Of a stretch of DNA of 64,000 nt, positions 23,436 through 33,300 are shown in pieces. Origin of the DNA: Candidatus Manganitrophus noduliformans (GTDB taxonomy: Bacteria; Nitrospirota; Nitrospiria; SBBL01; Manganitrophaceae); assembly GCF_012184425.1 (NCBI RefSeq), contig NZ_VTOW01000001.1, positions 1,426,001-1,490,000 on the forward strand, read 5' to 3'. The notes under the pieces are model-generated. The model ran no database searches. It worked only from the letters and a program-made list of their open reading frames with translations, and was not told where the DNA came from. The stretch's first letter is position 1; the number at the start of each line of letters is the position of its first letter. A program made the position numbers and the translations under genes.

Positions 23436-25280
23436 TTGGAGAAGAAACGCTGTCTTTGTATCGGAATGCTCTTTATCTTTTTCCTCCCGACGGTTTTCTT
23501 TTTCCCCTCCCGGGCGGACGGACGCCTCCTCAATTTAGGAGGGAGCGTCGATTTATCTTATGGGCATATTCGAACGACACAGCAAGAGGCCGTCACGGAG
23601 ACCGATTTTCTGCAGCAGCGTTACAACCTTCATAATTTCGGAGAGATTATCGATCCCCGCATCGGGACGTTCTCCCTCAGCGGGACGTTTCTCAGCCAGG
23701 ACACCAAGACGAGCGGCAATTTCACCGATCAGAATTTCAACTTCACCGATTATTCCCTTGGGTTGAATCTCTTTCCATATATCTCTCCCTTCAGTTTTTA
23801 CGCCCAACGGGTCACCCGCTCCAACCAGCTCGATACCGTTGTGAAAGATACGATCACCACCTACGGGGCGAATTGGTCTCTTTCGATTCCCCGGTTGCCG
23901 CGCCTTGCCCTCTCCTACAACCAATCGGAGCTGAAGGCGAACGATCGCGACCGCCTTCCGGATACCGTCAGCCGGTACTTCAACGCGGAATCGAGCGGCC
24001 GGATCGGGGAGACGACGGTGATCGGCCGGTATCAATACAATCAAACCGATGTGGCGCGGATCGACGGGGAGGTCGATTCGATCGACGGCCATGCGGTGAA
24101 CCTGAATACCGAGAGCCGTCTTGCTTCCGACCTTTCGTTGAGCACCTTTGCCCGGTATGCCGACGTCGGGGGAACGAATGCGCCGGGGCTGACTTTCGCC
24201 CAGGAGCGGGCCGTCGGCGCCTCCGTCTTTTACACGCCGAGTGTTTTTTGGGATACCCACGCGCGGGTCGAATATGCCGAGACGCCCGATACGATCGACT
24301 TCAACCGGCTGAATGCTTTCTGGAGCGCCTCGATCCGGCCGACCGAGCTTCTTGACATGGTGACGAGCCTCCGGTATTTTCAATTTGAAGTGAACGGGAC
24401 GACGACCTCTTCTCCCTTTGCCGACTATGTCCTCAACTACCGTCCCTTCTTCGGGCTGAGCACCGGCTTCGGGGCCTCGATGGGAATGACCGAGACCGAG
24501 GGGAACGGGGCCGAGCTCTCTTCTTTCTACCAACGGTACCGGGGTTATGCGAATTACACCCGGTCGGTCGAGATTCTCCGCTACAGCGCCAGCTATGCTT
24601 TGAGCTACGGGACCGCCGATACCTCCCGGGCGAATTTGGCCGGTCCTCAGGAAGACGATCTTCGGGATTTGATGAACACCATCACGCTGGGGGTTGAAAA
24701 CACCCAGATCCGAATTATCCATATCGCCCTGGCGTATACCTTCAACGATATCAATCGGGACGGCCCGACCCTTCAGGAAGAGGACGACCAGCGCTCTCAT
24801 ACTTTCCAGGTCAACGCCGACAGCAGCTATTTCCGCGGGCTGATTTTCAGGGACGACAGCCTCTTTCTCCAGGGCTCGACGAGCCTTACCCGGATCGAGG
24901 GCTTCGGGCCGACGGGGAGCTCCTTTCTGATCGACGCGCGGGGAAGCTACTATTTCCTGGGGGGCGGGCTTTTGGCGGCCGGCTGGACCCGGCAGAATTA
25001 CCCGGAAGGTTTTTATTTGGACTCGGATATTTTCTTCGAAGAGATCCAATGGAGCTTCTATCTTGGAAATACCAACCTCACCGTGGGGGCTCGCGACAGC
25101 CATCAACGGGGAGACGGAAACAGCTCGCTCGATCGGGATACGCTCGAGTTCACCACCGTGCTGGCTTATCAGATCGGGAAGTTCATCTTCAATCTCGACC
25201 ATCGCTGGGCCAATGACCGCTCGGCCGGGATGACTTACCGAAGCGAGACGATTTTTGCAAGAGCGACGAGAGTCTTTTAA
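23436..25280 (+). CDS. outer-membrane beta-barrel (conduit porin)
   Basis: The 614-residue protein has a signal peptide (to about residue 28, SRADG) and then alternating amphipathic strands rich in Tyr, Phe, Asn and Thr with no domain insertions. It ends RATRVF; a C-terminal Phe is the recognition signal of the BAM insertion machinery. TTG 23436 is used because GGGGGAGG lies 9 bases upstream. Flanked by multiheme cytochromes and NHL lipoproteins it fits the porin sheath of a porin-cytochrome conduit, as in MtrB- or OmbB-type complexes; sequence kinship to those was not tested. Confidence 0.85.
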   Translation: MEKKRCLCIGMLFIFFLPTVFFFPSRADGRLLNLGGSVDLSYGHIRTTQQEAVTETDFLQQRYNLHNFGEIIDPRIGTFSLSGTFLSQDTKTSGNFTDQNFNFTDYSLGLNLFPYISPFSFYAQRVTRSNQLDTVVKDTITTYGANWSLSIPRLPRLALSYNQSELKANDRDRLPDTVSRYFNAESSGRIGETTVIGRYQYNQTDVARIDGEVDSIDGHAVNLNTESRLASDLSLSTFARYADVGGTNAPGLTFAQERAVGASVFYTPSVFWDTHARVEYAETPDTIDFNRLNAFWSASIRPTELLDMVTSLRYFQFEVNGTTTSSPFADYVLNYRPFFGLSTGFGASMGMTETEGNGAELSSFYQRYRGYANYTRSVEILRYSASYALSYGTADTSRANLAGPQEDDLRDLMNTITLGVENTQIRIIHIALAYTFNDINRDGPTLQEEDDQRSHTFQVNADSSYFRGLIFRDDSLFLQGSTSLTRIEGFGPTGSSFLIDARGSYYFLGGGLLAAGWTRQNYPEGFYLDSDIFFEEIQWSFYLGNTNLTVGARDSHQRGDGNSSLDRDTLEFTTVLAYQIGKFIFNLDHRWANDRSAGMTYRSETIFARATRVF

Positions 25281-25305
25281 AAAACGGGAGGCGTGAGGCG
25301 GTAGG

Positions 25306-26370
25306 GTGAGGGGGAAAAGATTAAAATCAAGAGGAGTCCTTCGAAACCCTCTCATCGGGATCATCCTTTTGGGACTGGTTGCTTGCGCGGGTGCGCCGGT
25401 CGAGAAGCAACCGACGATTTTTTGGCCGGAGCCGCCCGATCCGCCGAAGATTACATTTGTTCAAAACCTCACGCAGCCGAAAGATGCGGGGGTGAAGCCT
25501 TCGTGGTTCAAGAGGGTCATTCATTTTATCTTCGGGGAGAAGGAGCCGCCTTATCTGATCCGCCCCTCCGGGGTAACGGTGGATGAAGAGGGGGGGGTCT
25601 ATATCGGCGATACCGGATTGCAGGTGGTCCATTATTTCAACCAGAAGAACCACGAATACCGGCAGTACTTCCGGCTTCCGGAGCCGTATGGGAGGCTGAA
25701 GAATCCGATCGGGGTCGCGGTCGACGGAGCGAAGCGGCTTTACGTCACCGATGCCGATCTCAACCGGGTCTTCGTCTACGATCCGGAAGGGGAGTCGGTC
25801 CGGATCATCGGCCGAGAGGGGGAGATGGAGCGGATCTCCGGAATCGCCATCGATCGGTCGCGCGAGCGGCTCTATGTTGTCGATACGATGGGTCATCGGG
25901 TTCTGGTGTACAGCCTGGAGGGGGAGAAGCAGGGGGAGATCGGAAAACGGGGGGTCGGAAACGGCGAATTGAATTTCCCGACCTACGCCACCGTCGATCA
26001 CGACGGCCGGCTCTACATCTCCGACTCGCTGAATTTCAGGGTCCAGGTGTTCGATGCGGAGGGGCAATTCCAATCGCAGATCGGGAGCCTGGGGGCGACG
26101 CTCGGCCAATTCTCCCGGCCGAAGGGGATCGCGGTGGACGGGGCAAACCATCTCTACGTCGTCGATACCCTTTATGATAATGTCCAGATCTTCAATTCGT
26201 CGGGAGAGCTTCTCCTTCATTTTGGAAGGTCGGGGGTCGAGCCGGGCTTCTTCTGGCTCCCCTCCGGAATCGCCATCGATCGGGAAGGGAAAATTTACGT
26301 CGCCGATTCGTACAACCAACGGGTCCAGGTCTTTCAGCTGTTGGAGGGGGAAAGCGTTCCGTCCTCGTAG
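25306..26370 (+). CDS. second NHL-repeat lipoprotein
   Basis: A 354-residue paralogue of the protein at 20544-21584: lipobox LVAC (Cys27), entry IFWPEPPDPPKITFVQNL and six NHL repeats such as RPSGVTVDEEGGVYIGDTGLQVVHYF. GTG 25306 is used, with a GGGAGG-type site upstream. Its TAG stop overlaps a palindromic repeat (26366-26390). The porin gene is therefore bracketed by two lipidated propellers, each followed by a cytochrome. Confidence 0.92.
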   Translation: MRGKRLKSRGVLRNPLIGIILLGLVACAGAPVEKQPTIFWPEPPDPPKITFVQNLTQPKDAGVKPSWFKRVIHFIFGEKEPPYLIRPSGVTVDEEGGVYIGDTGLQVVHYFNQKNHEYRQYFRLPEPYGRLKNPIGVAVDGAKRLYVTDADLNRVFVYDPEGESVRIIGREGEMERISGIAIDRSRERLYVVDTMGHRVLVYSLEGEKQGEIGKRGVGNGELNFPTYATVDHDGRLYISDSLNFRVQVFDAEGQFQSQIGSLGATLGQFSRPKGIAVDGANHLYVVDTLYDNVQIFNSSGELLLHFGRSGVEPGFFWLPSGIAIDREGKIYVADSYNQRVQVFQLLEGESVPSS

Positions 26371-26390
26371 GGGCGACGCGTGCGTCGCCC
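26366..26390. repeat. palindromic element at the NHL stop codon
   Basis: GTAG then GGGCGACGCG / TGCGTCGCCC (26371-26390), one mismatch at the centre. The opening GTAG supplies the stop codon of the NHL gene. It belongs to the same family as 43231-43258. Confidence 0.75.
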
Positions 26391-26459
26391 GACATCAATT
26401 CCGTTGACAAAGAAACAAACGATCATTAATATTATCGCCGGAACGGAGAAAGAGGTTTA

Positions 26460-29400
26460 ATGAGGGGAAAGTTTAGATCAAGTATCGGCGTTTGGGGATT
26501 ATCGATCGTCCTCCTCATCACGTTGGGGACGGTCGCCCTGTCGCTTCTAGGTATTCCTTTCCGCTCTCCTTCCTCCGCCCAGCCGACCTCCGAGCCGTTC
26601 AACGAAGATGTTAGCAATACAAAGCACAACCTCTCTGCGAATCCGGTCCCGAATCCGACCCTTTTCCAGGAGCTCTTTGATCCCGATATGGAGCGGAACG
26701 TCAAGTCGGTCGACGGTCCCCAGGGAACAACCGAAGTCTGCGTCTTCTGCCACACCCCGCACGGCGCCAGCCAGGAGGGGGTGAAAATCCGGGCGCCGAT
26801 CTGGAACCGGAACCTCTCCCCGGCCCATTATCAGATGTACGATCAGGTCTGGAGCAAGTCGTTCGAGGCGAAGCCGAACGATCCCGGCCGCCCGACCGGC
26901 TACTCGCGGCTCTGCCTCTCCTGCCATGACGGGACGATCGCCCTCGGCAGCTTGATCAATAAGCCGGGAAGCGGCGGATTCGATCCGGACGGCCGCAATC
27001 CGATCGAGATGGAATACCCGACCGGCCAGACGCCGGCCGGACCTCCCGGGAGTATTCCCGTCGGCGACGGTGCGACGCAGCAAGCGACCCGCGTCTTAGG
27101 ACGGGATCTGCGGAACGATCATCCGATCTCGATGCGGTTCGACACCGAGCTGTTGTCGAAAGACCACGAGTTCGTCGATCCCGGCCCGCCGATCCGGCGT
27201 CCCTTCACCCAGAGCACGCCGACGCCGCTCTCTCCCCTTCGGAGGGCGACCGGGAACAGCGTCGATGTTTTTGATTCGGTCCAGTGCACCTCTTGCCACA
27301 ATCCGCACCAGGTCGATTTCCCCAAATTCCTTCGGGCCAACCGCCTTCAGTCGTTGACCTTCGCCACGACCCAAGCGGCGAAACACCCAGGTCTGCCCGG
27401 CACGTCGGCGCCGCCGCAGGGAGGAGGGGCGATCATCTGCCTCTTCTGCCACGACAAGCCGGGATGGCCTTATAATGAGGCCGATCTCAATTCTCACTTC
27501 GGCGATCGCCAGACCGGGCAGTTCGATGACTCGCGGCTGAAGCCGGGGGCGACCAATCTTCATAACAGCGAAACACCGGTCGTCGCCGAGCGGGCCTGCC
27601 TCATCTGCCACGATCCGCATACCCGCCAGGGGGCGGTCCGGATCATGCGGGAAGGGGTCGATCATTTCGGCAATGTGGCGATCGAGCAGACCTGCTTCCA
27701 ATGCCATCAGCCGCAGGAGACCTCGATCCTCCAGGCGCCGACCCGCGCCCCCGACATCATGACCCAGTTCTTTAAAGACAGGGAAGGGAACGGCAGTCAC
27801 GGGGTTTCGCCGACCGGGAGCGCGATGGACCTGAACCTGGCCCTCGGACATCAGCCGGTTTTCGTCGATCTGCCGACCGAAGGGGTCCAGCTGGGGAGCG
27901 ACAACCGGCTCCCCTCCTTCTTCGGCGGCCCTTTTTCCGAGCCGCCCAACAACAAGATTCTCACCGAGAACGCCCCGCCGACCCCCGACACCTCCCATGT
28001 CGAGTGCGTCGACTGCCACAACATGCACCGGGTCACCCGGCGGAACCGGTTTGAGGGAATGCCGGGGATCACGATCCGAAGCGGCATCGTCGCATCGACC
28101 TTGAAGTCGGTTGATGAGCGCCGCGAGCCGTACATCTATGAGGTCTGCCTCCGCTGCCACGGGAACACCTTCAACAACCATGTCCGGGAGGCCCTCTTCA
28201 CCGCGGTCGGCACCGGCAAGGTCGTCCAGGCGCGCGGCAACAGCCCGGTCAATCCGGCGCTCGGCGTCAACGCGCATGGGAGCAACAAGCGGAAGGAGTT
28301 CGATCCGACCTCCGTCCCCTTCTATCCGGAAAACTTCCGCATTCAGAACCCGGCCGATCCGAACGGACCGCTCGTTCCCGACCCAAACCCGCCCCGGTTT
28401 AATCATTCGTTCCACCCCGTCTTCCAGCCGGGGAGAAATCAGTCGGGAGTCTTGAACAATTACACACTCAACATGTCGACTCCGACGCAGCAGGGACAGT
28501 TCCTCGGAAGAATGGGACTCAGCCGGGAGAAGACAATCCATTGCACCGACTGCCACAACACTGATCTTTTCGGGACCTACCTGGGAGGCGCGCTTCCTTT
28601 GAATCGGGTCTTCGGCGCCTTTGGATTCCCGACGTTGACCAGCTGCTGGGACGGCAGTCAGAACGTGAGCTGTCCCGACTACCCCGGGCCGATTACCTTC
28701 GATGATACACGGGGGACCGCTTACCGGCGGCCGACCGATGTTCCCCCCGATATTCCGGTGAATCCGGAAGCGACCCGAACGGCGAGCCTCAATGATCCGA
28801 ACACGGCCCAGGGGCCGCATGGGTCGATCTACAAGAGAATCTTGCGGGCGAATTACGATACGAAGGTGGGAACTGCAGAGCAAAAATTATGTGGAGATGT
28901 TCTTGTAGTGGGTACCTGTCCAGGTGGCAATGGGAAAGCTACCTATAATCCCCAGAACTTCGCGCTCTGCTTTAATTGCCATGCTGAGGCCGCATTCATT
29001 ACCCCCGCCTGGACTGATTCAGGGCCCGGGGTAGAGAACTGTTCTAAAGACGCCAGCGGCGCTTTTATTCCTCCCAAAGCGAGACTGACCAATTTCTATC
29101 GATGTGAAACCGGCAATGTCGATGGACAAACTTCAGGGGGTAATCTTCACATGCTTCACTTAGTGGGTCGTACGAACGCCCGATGTCATGAATGCCATAA
29201 TAATGTCCATAGCAACGTTGAAGCCGGAAATACGATCTATGTCGGCTTGAATAACTCGAACTTTGTTGCCAACAATCCTGGGCATAACCTGGATACCCAC
29301 CTGATCAACTTCCAGCCGAACATTAGGGGGAATCGGTCCGGCGAAGGAGCATTTGATATTCGTGGCGAGGACCATGTGATGTGGGGAGATGGTGAGGTTG

Positions 29401-29516
29401 TTAATCCTACTGATTTTTCATTCGGTCACAAAGGTCCCGGTTGCAATCTTCGATGTCACGGATTTAGTATGGACCATAATACTGATGCCCACTCCGTCAT
29501 CAACGGCCAGAAGTAA
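26460..29516 (+). CDS. large multiheme cytochrome, 11 CxxCH plus one CX3CH
   Basis: The 1018-residue exported protein (signal LSIVLLITLGTVALSLLG) has CVFCH, CLSCH, CTSCH, CLFCH, CLICH, CFQCH, CVDCH, CLRCH, CTDCH, CFNCH and CHECH, then CNLRCH at residues 995-1000, a CX3CH variant. AAAGAGGTTTA precedes ATG 26460. Hemes 1 and 2 share CxxCHTPHG and CLSCHDG with the smaller cytochromes. Size and heme number fit the extracellular terminal cytochrome of a conduit. From about 28866 the base composition drops sharply and codon choice changes, marking a possible recombinant 3' end. Confidence 0.93.
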   Translation: MRGKFRSSIGVWGLSIVLLITLGTVALSLLGIPFRSPSSAQPTSEPFNEDVSNTKHNLSANPVPNPTLFQELFDPDMERNVKSVDGPQGTTEVCVFCHTPHGASQEGVKIRAPIWNRNLSPAHYQMYDQVWSKSFEAKPNDPGRPTGYSRLCLSCHDGTIALGSLINKPGSGGFDPDGRNPIEMEYPTGQTPAGPPGSIPVGDGATQQATRVLGRDLRNDHPISMRFDTELLSKDHEFVDPGPPIRRPFTQSTPTPLSPLRRATGNSVDVFDSVQCTSCHNPHQVDFPKFLRANRLQSLTFATTQAAKHPGLPGTSAPPQGGGAIICLFCHDKPGWPYNEADLNSHFGDRQTGQFDDSRLKPGATNLHNSETPVVAERACLICHDPHTRQGAVRIMREGVDHFGNVAIEQTCFQCHQPQETSILQAPTRAPDIMTQFFKDREGNGSHGVSPTGSAMDLNLALGHQPVFVDLPTEGVQLGSDNRLPSFFGGPFSEPPNNKILTENAPPTPDTSHVECVDCHNMHRVTRRNRFEGMPGITIRSGIVASTLKSVDERREPYIYEVCLRCHGNTFNNHVREALFTAVGTGKVVQARGNSPVNPALGVNAHGSNKRKEFDPTSVPFYPENFRIQNPADPNGPLVPDPNPPRFNHSFHPVFQPGRNQSGVLNNYTLNMSTPTQQGQFLGRMGLSREKTIHCTDCHNTDLFGTYLGGALPLNRVFGAFGFPTLTSCWDGSQNVSCPDYPGPITFDDTRGTAYRRPTDVPPDIPVNPEATRTASLNDPNTAQGPHGSIYKRILRANYDTKVGTAEQKLCGDVLVVGTCPGGNGKATYNPQNFALCFNCHAEAAFITPAWTDSGPGVENCSKDASGAFIPPKARLTNFYRCETGNVDGQTSGGNLHMLHLVGRTNARCHECHNNVHSNVEAGNTIYVGLNNSNFVANNPGHNLDTHLINFQPNIRGNRSGEGAFDIRGEDHVMWGDGEVVNPTDFSFGHKGPGCNLRCHGFSMDHNTDAHSVINGQK

Positions 29517-29519
29517 ATA

Positions 29520-30338
29520 ATGTCTTTTGTCAGAAAGTTGATTTTCCTCTTTCTCTTCCTCTCTATTCCAATTGCGCTCTTTATCTCCTTTTTCTCCGGT
29601 CAGCAGGAAGTTCCTCCCGAAATGGTCCTCATCCCCGCCGGCGAGTTCATCATGGGGAGCAATGAGGTCGACACCTCCGGCAACAACCAGGCGGAATTCG
29701 GAAATAAGAAGCCGTGGTATCTCGATGAGCATCCCGAGCGAAGGATCTTCGTCGCCGACTTTCTGCTAGACCGATACGAGGTGACGAACCAGGAGTATGC
29801 AACATTTGTCGAACAGCGCCAGCGAAGGCCGCCTCCCTCCTGGAAAGAAGGACGCTACCCCGACGGGCAGGCGAACTTTCCGGTGACCGACGTCAACTGG
29901 TTCGAGGCCGAGGATTATTGCGAATGGCGGGGAAAGCGTCTTCCGACGGAGGCGGAGTGGGAGAAGGCGGCGCGGGGACCGCACGGCTACCTCTACGTCT
30001 GGGGAAACCAATTCGATGCAACGAAGGCCAACGTCAGCGCCGGCGGCCACGGTGGGATTACCCCCGTCGGCCGATGGAAAGAAGACCGGAGTTTCTACGG
30101 CGTGTTCGATCTGAACGGCAATGTCATGGAGTGGGTCGCCGACTGGTACAAGCAGTATCCGGGGGGCGATCATCAGAGCCCCGATTTCGGGGAGCTATTC
30201 AAGATCGCCAAGGGGGACGCCTTCGGGGAGTCGGGCCATTACTCCCTTCCTATTTTTTCCCGTCTTCCCTTCCGGCAGAACGTCGCGCCGACCGACCGCT
30301 TTCCTTTTCTGGGGTTTCGCTGCGCAAAAAACGGATAG
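29520..30338 (+). CDS. FGE/SUMF1-fold exported protein
   Basis: A 272-residue protein with a hydrophobic N-terminal anchor (LIFLFLFLSIPIALFISFF) and a complete formylglycine-generating-enzyme-like domain: PPEMVLIPAGEFIMGSNE, DRYEVTNQEYATFVE, PVTDVNWFEAEDYCEWRGKRLPTEAEWEKAARG, GNVMEWVADWY and the closing FLGFRCAK. Many members are not sulfatase activators but work on or bind other proteins. The paired Cys of true FGE enzymes is not evident. It starts 3 bases after the large cytochrome and shares its operon, so it may act on the conduit. Confidence 0.9.
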   Translation: MSFVRKLIFLFLFLSIPIALFISFFSGQQEVPPEMVLIPAGEFIMGSNEVDTSGNNQAEFGNKKPWYLDEHPERRIFVADFLLDRYEVTNQEYATFVEQRQRRPPPSWKEGRYPDGQANFPVTDVNWFEAEDYCEWRGKRLPTEAEWEKAARGPHGYLYVWGNQFDATKANVSAGGHGGITPVGRWKEDRSFYGVFDLNGNVMEWVADWYKQYPGGDHQSPDFGELFKIAKGDAFGESGHYSLPIFSRLPFRQNVAPTDRFPFLGFRCAKNG

Positions 30339-30355
30339 TCGGCGGGGCATTCTCT

Positions 30356-33300
30356 CTAGCGGGCCGTATCGACCGCCAAGCCGACCGGCTGATTGAGGCC
30401 TGTGTTGATTCCGGTGATGGTTTTGTGAGCAGCCTCTCCGTCGGCTCGGCTGGCGTTGGTGAAGATGTGGACCGCGTCCGCTTCCCGATCGGCCACATAG
30501 AGGAGATCCCCCTCCGCGTCGAGGAAGAGGAAGGAGGGGGTCTGCATGAAGTTCCCGGAGAGGGTACGGGCGGGGGCGTTGTCTCCGTCCAGACTCGAAG
30601 CGTTCTCGAAGACCAAAATTTCCGATGTCCCCTCGTTTAAGATATAGAGGATGTCCCGCTCCGGATCAATCGCAACGCCGATCGGCTCATTGATCCCGGT
30701 GGCGGCCCCGCCGATCTCCGCGTCCGGACCGACCTCTCCATTCAGATCCTCCACATTCTTGAAGACCAATACCGAATTGTTTCCATGATTGGCGACGAAA
30801 AGGGTTTGTCGTCCTAAATCGACGGCCAGGCCCCGCGGGCTATTGAGGCGATCGCTGGTGATGACCTGGTTGGGGACCGCGTTGAAATTGAAGTCGCTGG
30901 CGGCGTGGAAGACGAGGAGACTGTTGCACGGCGCGGCGGGATCGGCGCAATCGGTTCCGGCGTTCGAGACATAAAGGCGGTCTTGATCCGAATCGACGAA
31001 AAGCCCGGCCGGGTTGTTCAGCTTGGTATCGGGACAGGAAGAGGCCTCGGGGTTATAGATCGGGCTGCAAGGGGTCCGGGGAAGGCGAAGGGCCAACAGG
31101 CCGGACGCGGTCTCTCCGGGGTAAGGCGAAGTCAATGTCAGCGTGGTATCCGAGTAGATCGTCGAAACGATCAATGAGTCCTCCTCGATTTTGATGTGGT
31201 CGCCGGGCGCTAAATCGGTGGTAAAGGAAGTTCCGGTTCCGGTCACGATCACGCTTCCTTCCGTGACGGAAAAAGTGCCGTCGAACGGCATGTTTCCATC
31301 AGACCTGCTTGCGTGGGTAAAAAGGAAGAGCGAGTCGTCCGAAGTGATCGTCGGATCTCCCTGGTTGGCGACGTAGACGAGGTCCCGTCTTGGATCGACG
31401 GCCACGGCCGATGGTCCCACCAATTGATTTTCCCCGCCGCTCCAAACCTGGCCCGGAGCAAAATTCCCCTCCGCGCTGAAGAGGAGGAAGGCGCCCCGCG
31501 CGCATTGGTTCTGGGGGAGGGTGCAGGTCGGGTCGATCGGCTCGCCGAGGAAGAGCCGCTCTCCCCCCCCGCTGGTGTCGACCCAGAGCGCGCCGGTAAT
31601 TTGGGGATCAAGCGAGGGGGGAAAAGAGATTTCCGTGTCGTCTCCGACCAGTTTCCGGTTGGGTTCAATCTCTCCGTCGAGGGTGCTGGCAGTGTCGAAG
31701 ATATAGACGGAATTGTTTCCCCGATTGATGATAAAGAGCCGGTCTTTGGCGACGTTCATGAAGGGGGCGGTCGGCGCATTCAACCGGTCCTCTGAATCCA
31801 AGGTAGAAGAGGAGGTCATCACTCGGTCGGGCGCGGTGTTCCCCTGTTTTCCGCTGGCGTCATCGAAGGCGAGAATGTTATTGCTCTGGGTGTTGACCGC
31901 GTAGAGGATATCCCGATCCGGATCGACGAAAAGTCCGAAAGGGCGGACAAGCTGGGTCTGCAATCCGACCAACGTCCGAGGAGTGGGGTCGAGGGTGTCC
32001 AGGTCGTAGACGACGACGCCGTTGTTATTGTCGTTCGCCACATAGGCAAGGCCCCTCCCTTCGTCGACCGACATCGACAGGGGGCTGTTGAGACCGGTGG
32101 TGAAGGTGGCGACCGGAGCGGGGAGCGCAACGTTTCCGGTCGGGGGGCTGGGAATGACGGCGTCGAGGTCATAGACACGAAGCTCGTTGATGGACGGCAG
32201 AAGAAGGAGAAGACGATTTCTCGTTTTGTCGACATAGATCGCGCGGGGGAACAAAATGCCGCTTGCGAGGATCCCCCAGCTCGGGGGGGTGTTGTTCAGG
32301 GAGGTTTCACCGACATTGTCCCAAACGGCGATCATCGGGGAGCTGGCGCCGCCGAGAAAGGAGCGGAAATTGAGGACGTAGAGCCGGTCCTCCTCGTTGT
32401 CGTAGGAGAAGGAGATCGGCCATTCCAGCCGGGTGGCGGAGCCGGTGTTTATTTTTGTCGGCGCGATATTCCCCCCCATCCCGAACAGCAGGATTGCGTT
32501 CTCCAATGTGTTCGAGACGTAGATCCGGTCGAGCTGGAAATCGACCGCGATGTCGGTTGCGTCGCTGAGCCCCGTTTCGTCGCCGGTGATGATCCGGGCG
32601 GGGGCGACGTCGCAGACGGCGCAGTTGGCGAACGGATCGGAGAAGATGAGCAGGGCGCTGTCGCCGTCTGGGGGGTGGTCGTTGTTGACGACGTAAATCA
32701 AATTCTGGTCGATGTCGACATCGATTCCGGTCGGAAACACGAGAAGGGTATTCGAACCGGTCAGTGTCCGATCGGGGGATGTCTGACCCGCCCGGGTGGA
32801 GGCATTCTCATAGACCAGAACCGCTGCCTGGCCCTCGCTTTGAACGACGTAAAGCCGGTCGTTCGTGCTGTCGATGAAGATCCCTAAAGGAGATTGAATC
32901 GATGAGATCGTCCGGGTCGGCGGAAGGTTTCCTTGAGTCGATGATTGAGAGGCATTTTCGTAGACCAGGATCGAGTTGGTTCCCTCGTTCGAGATGTAAA
33001 GAATGTCTCGCGCCGGGTCTACGGCGAGCTCCCCCGGAGCATGGAGCAAAGTCGAAGCGCCTGAGATGACTTGGCAGGGGGCGATATCGCCGCTGAGCAG
33101 ACCGGTTTCCGAGCAGCCGGCGTGAAAGACCAGGATGGATGCGTTCCCTTCACTCGCGACATAAAGCCGCTGCCGTGTCGCGTCGTAGGCGACGCCGCCG
33201 GGACGGCGGAGTCCGGTTTTCGGCCCTGAAATCACCCGGTCCGCCGAGGCCAAGCCGTCAGGCAGTTCGAGCGTGCTTGCATTCTCATAAATGAGGATGG

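Noticed and set aside
23553-25364. 603-codon open frame on the minus strand opposite the beta-barrel gene
   Set aside because: Shadow of the G+C-rich barrel gene; it has no signal, domain or ribosome binding site and its translation is Arg/Pro/Gly-rich without pattern.
27096-28883. 595-codon minus-strand frame opposite the large cytochrome
   Set aside because: The plus strand has regularly spaced CxxCH motifs; the reverse frame has no recognisable domain and ends where base composition changes.
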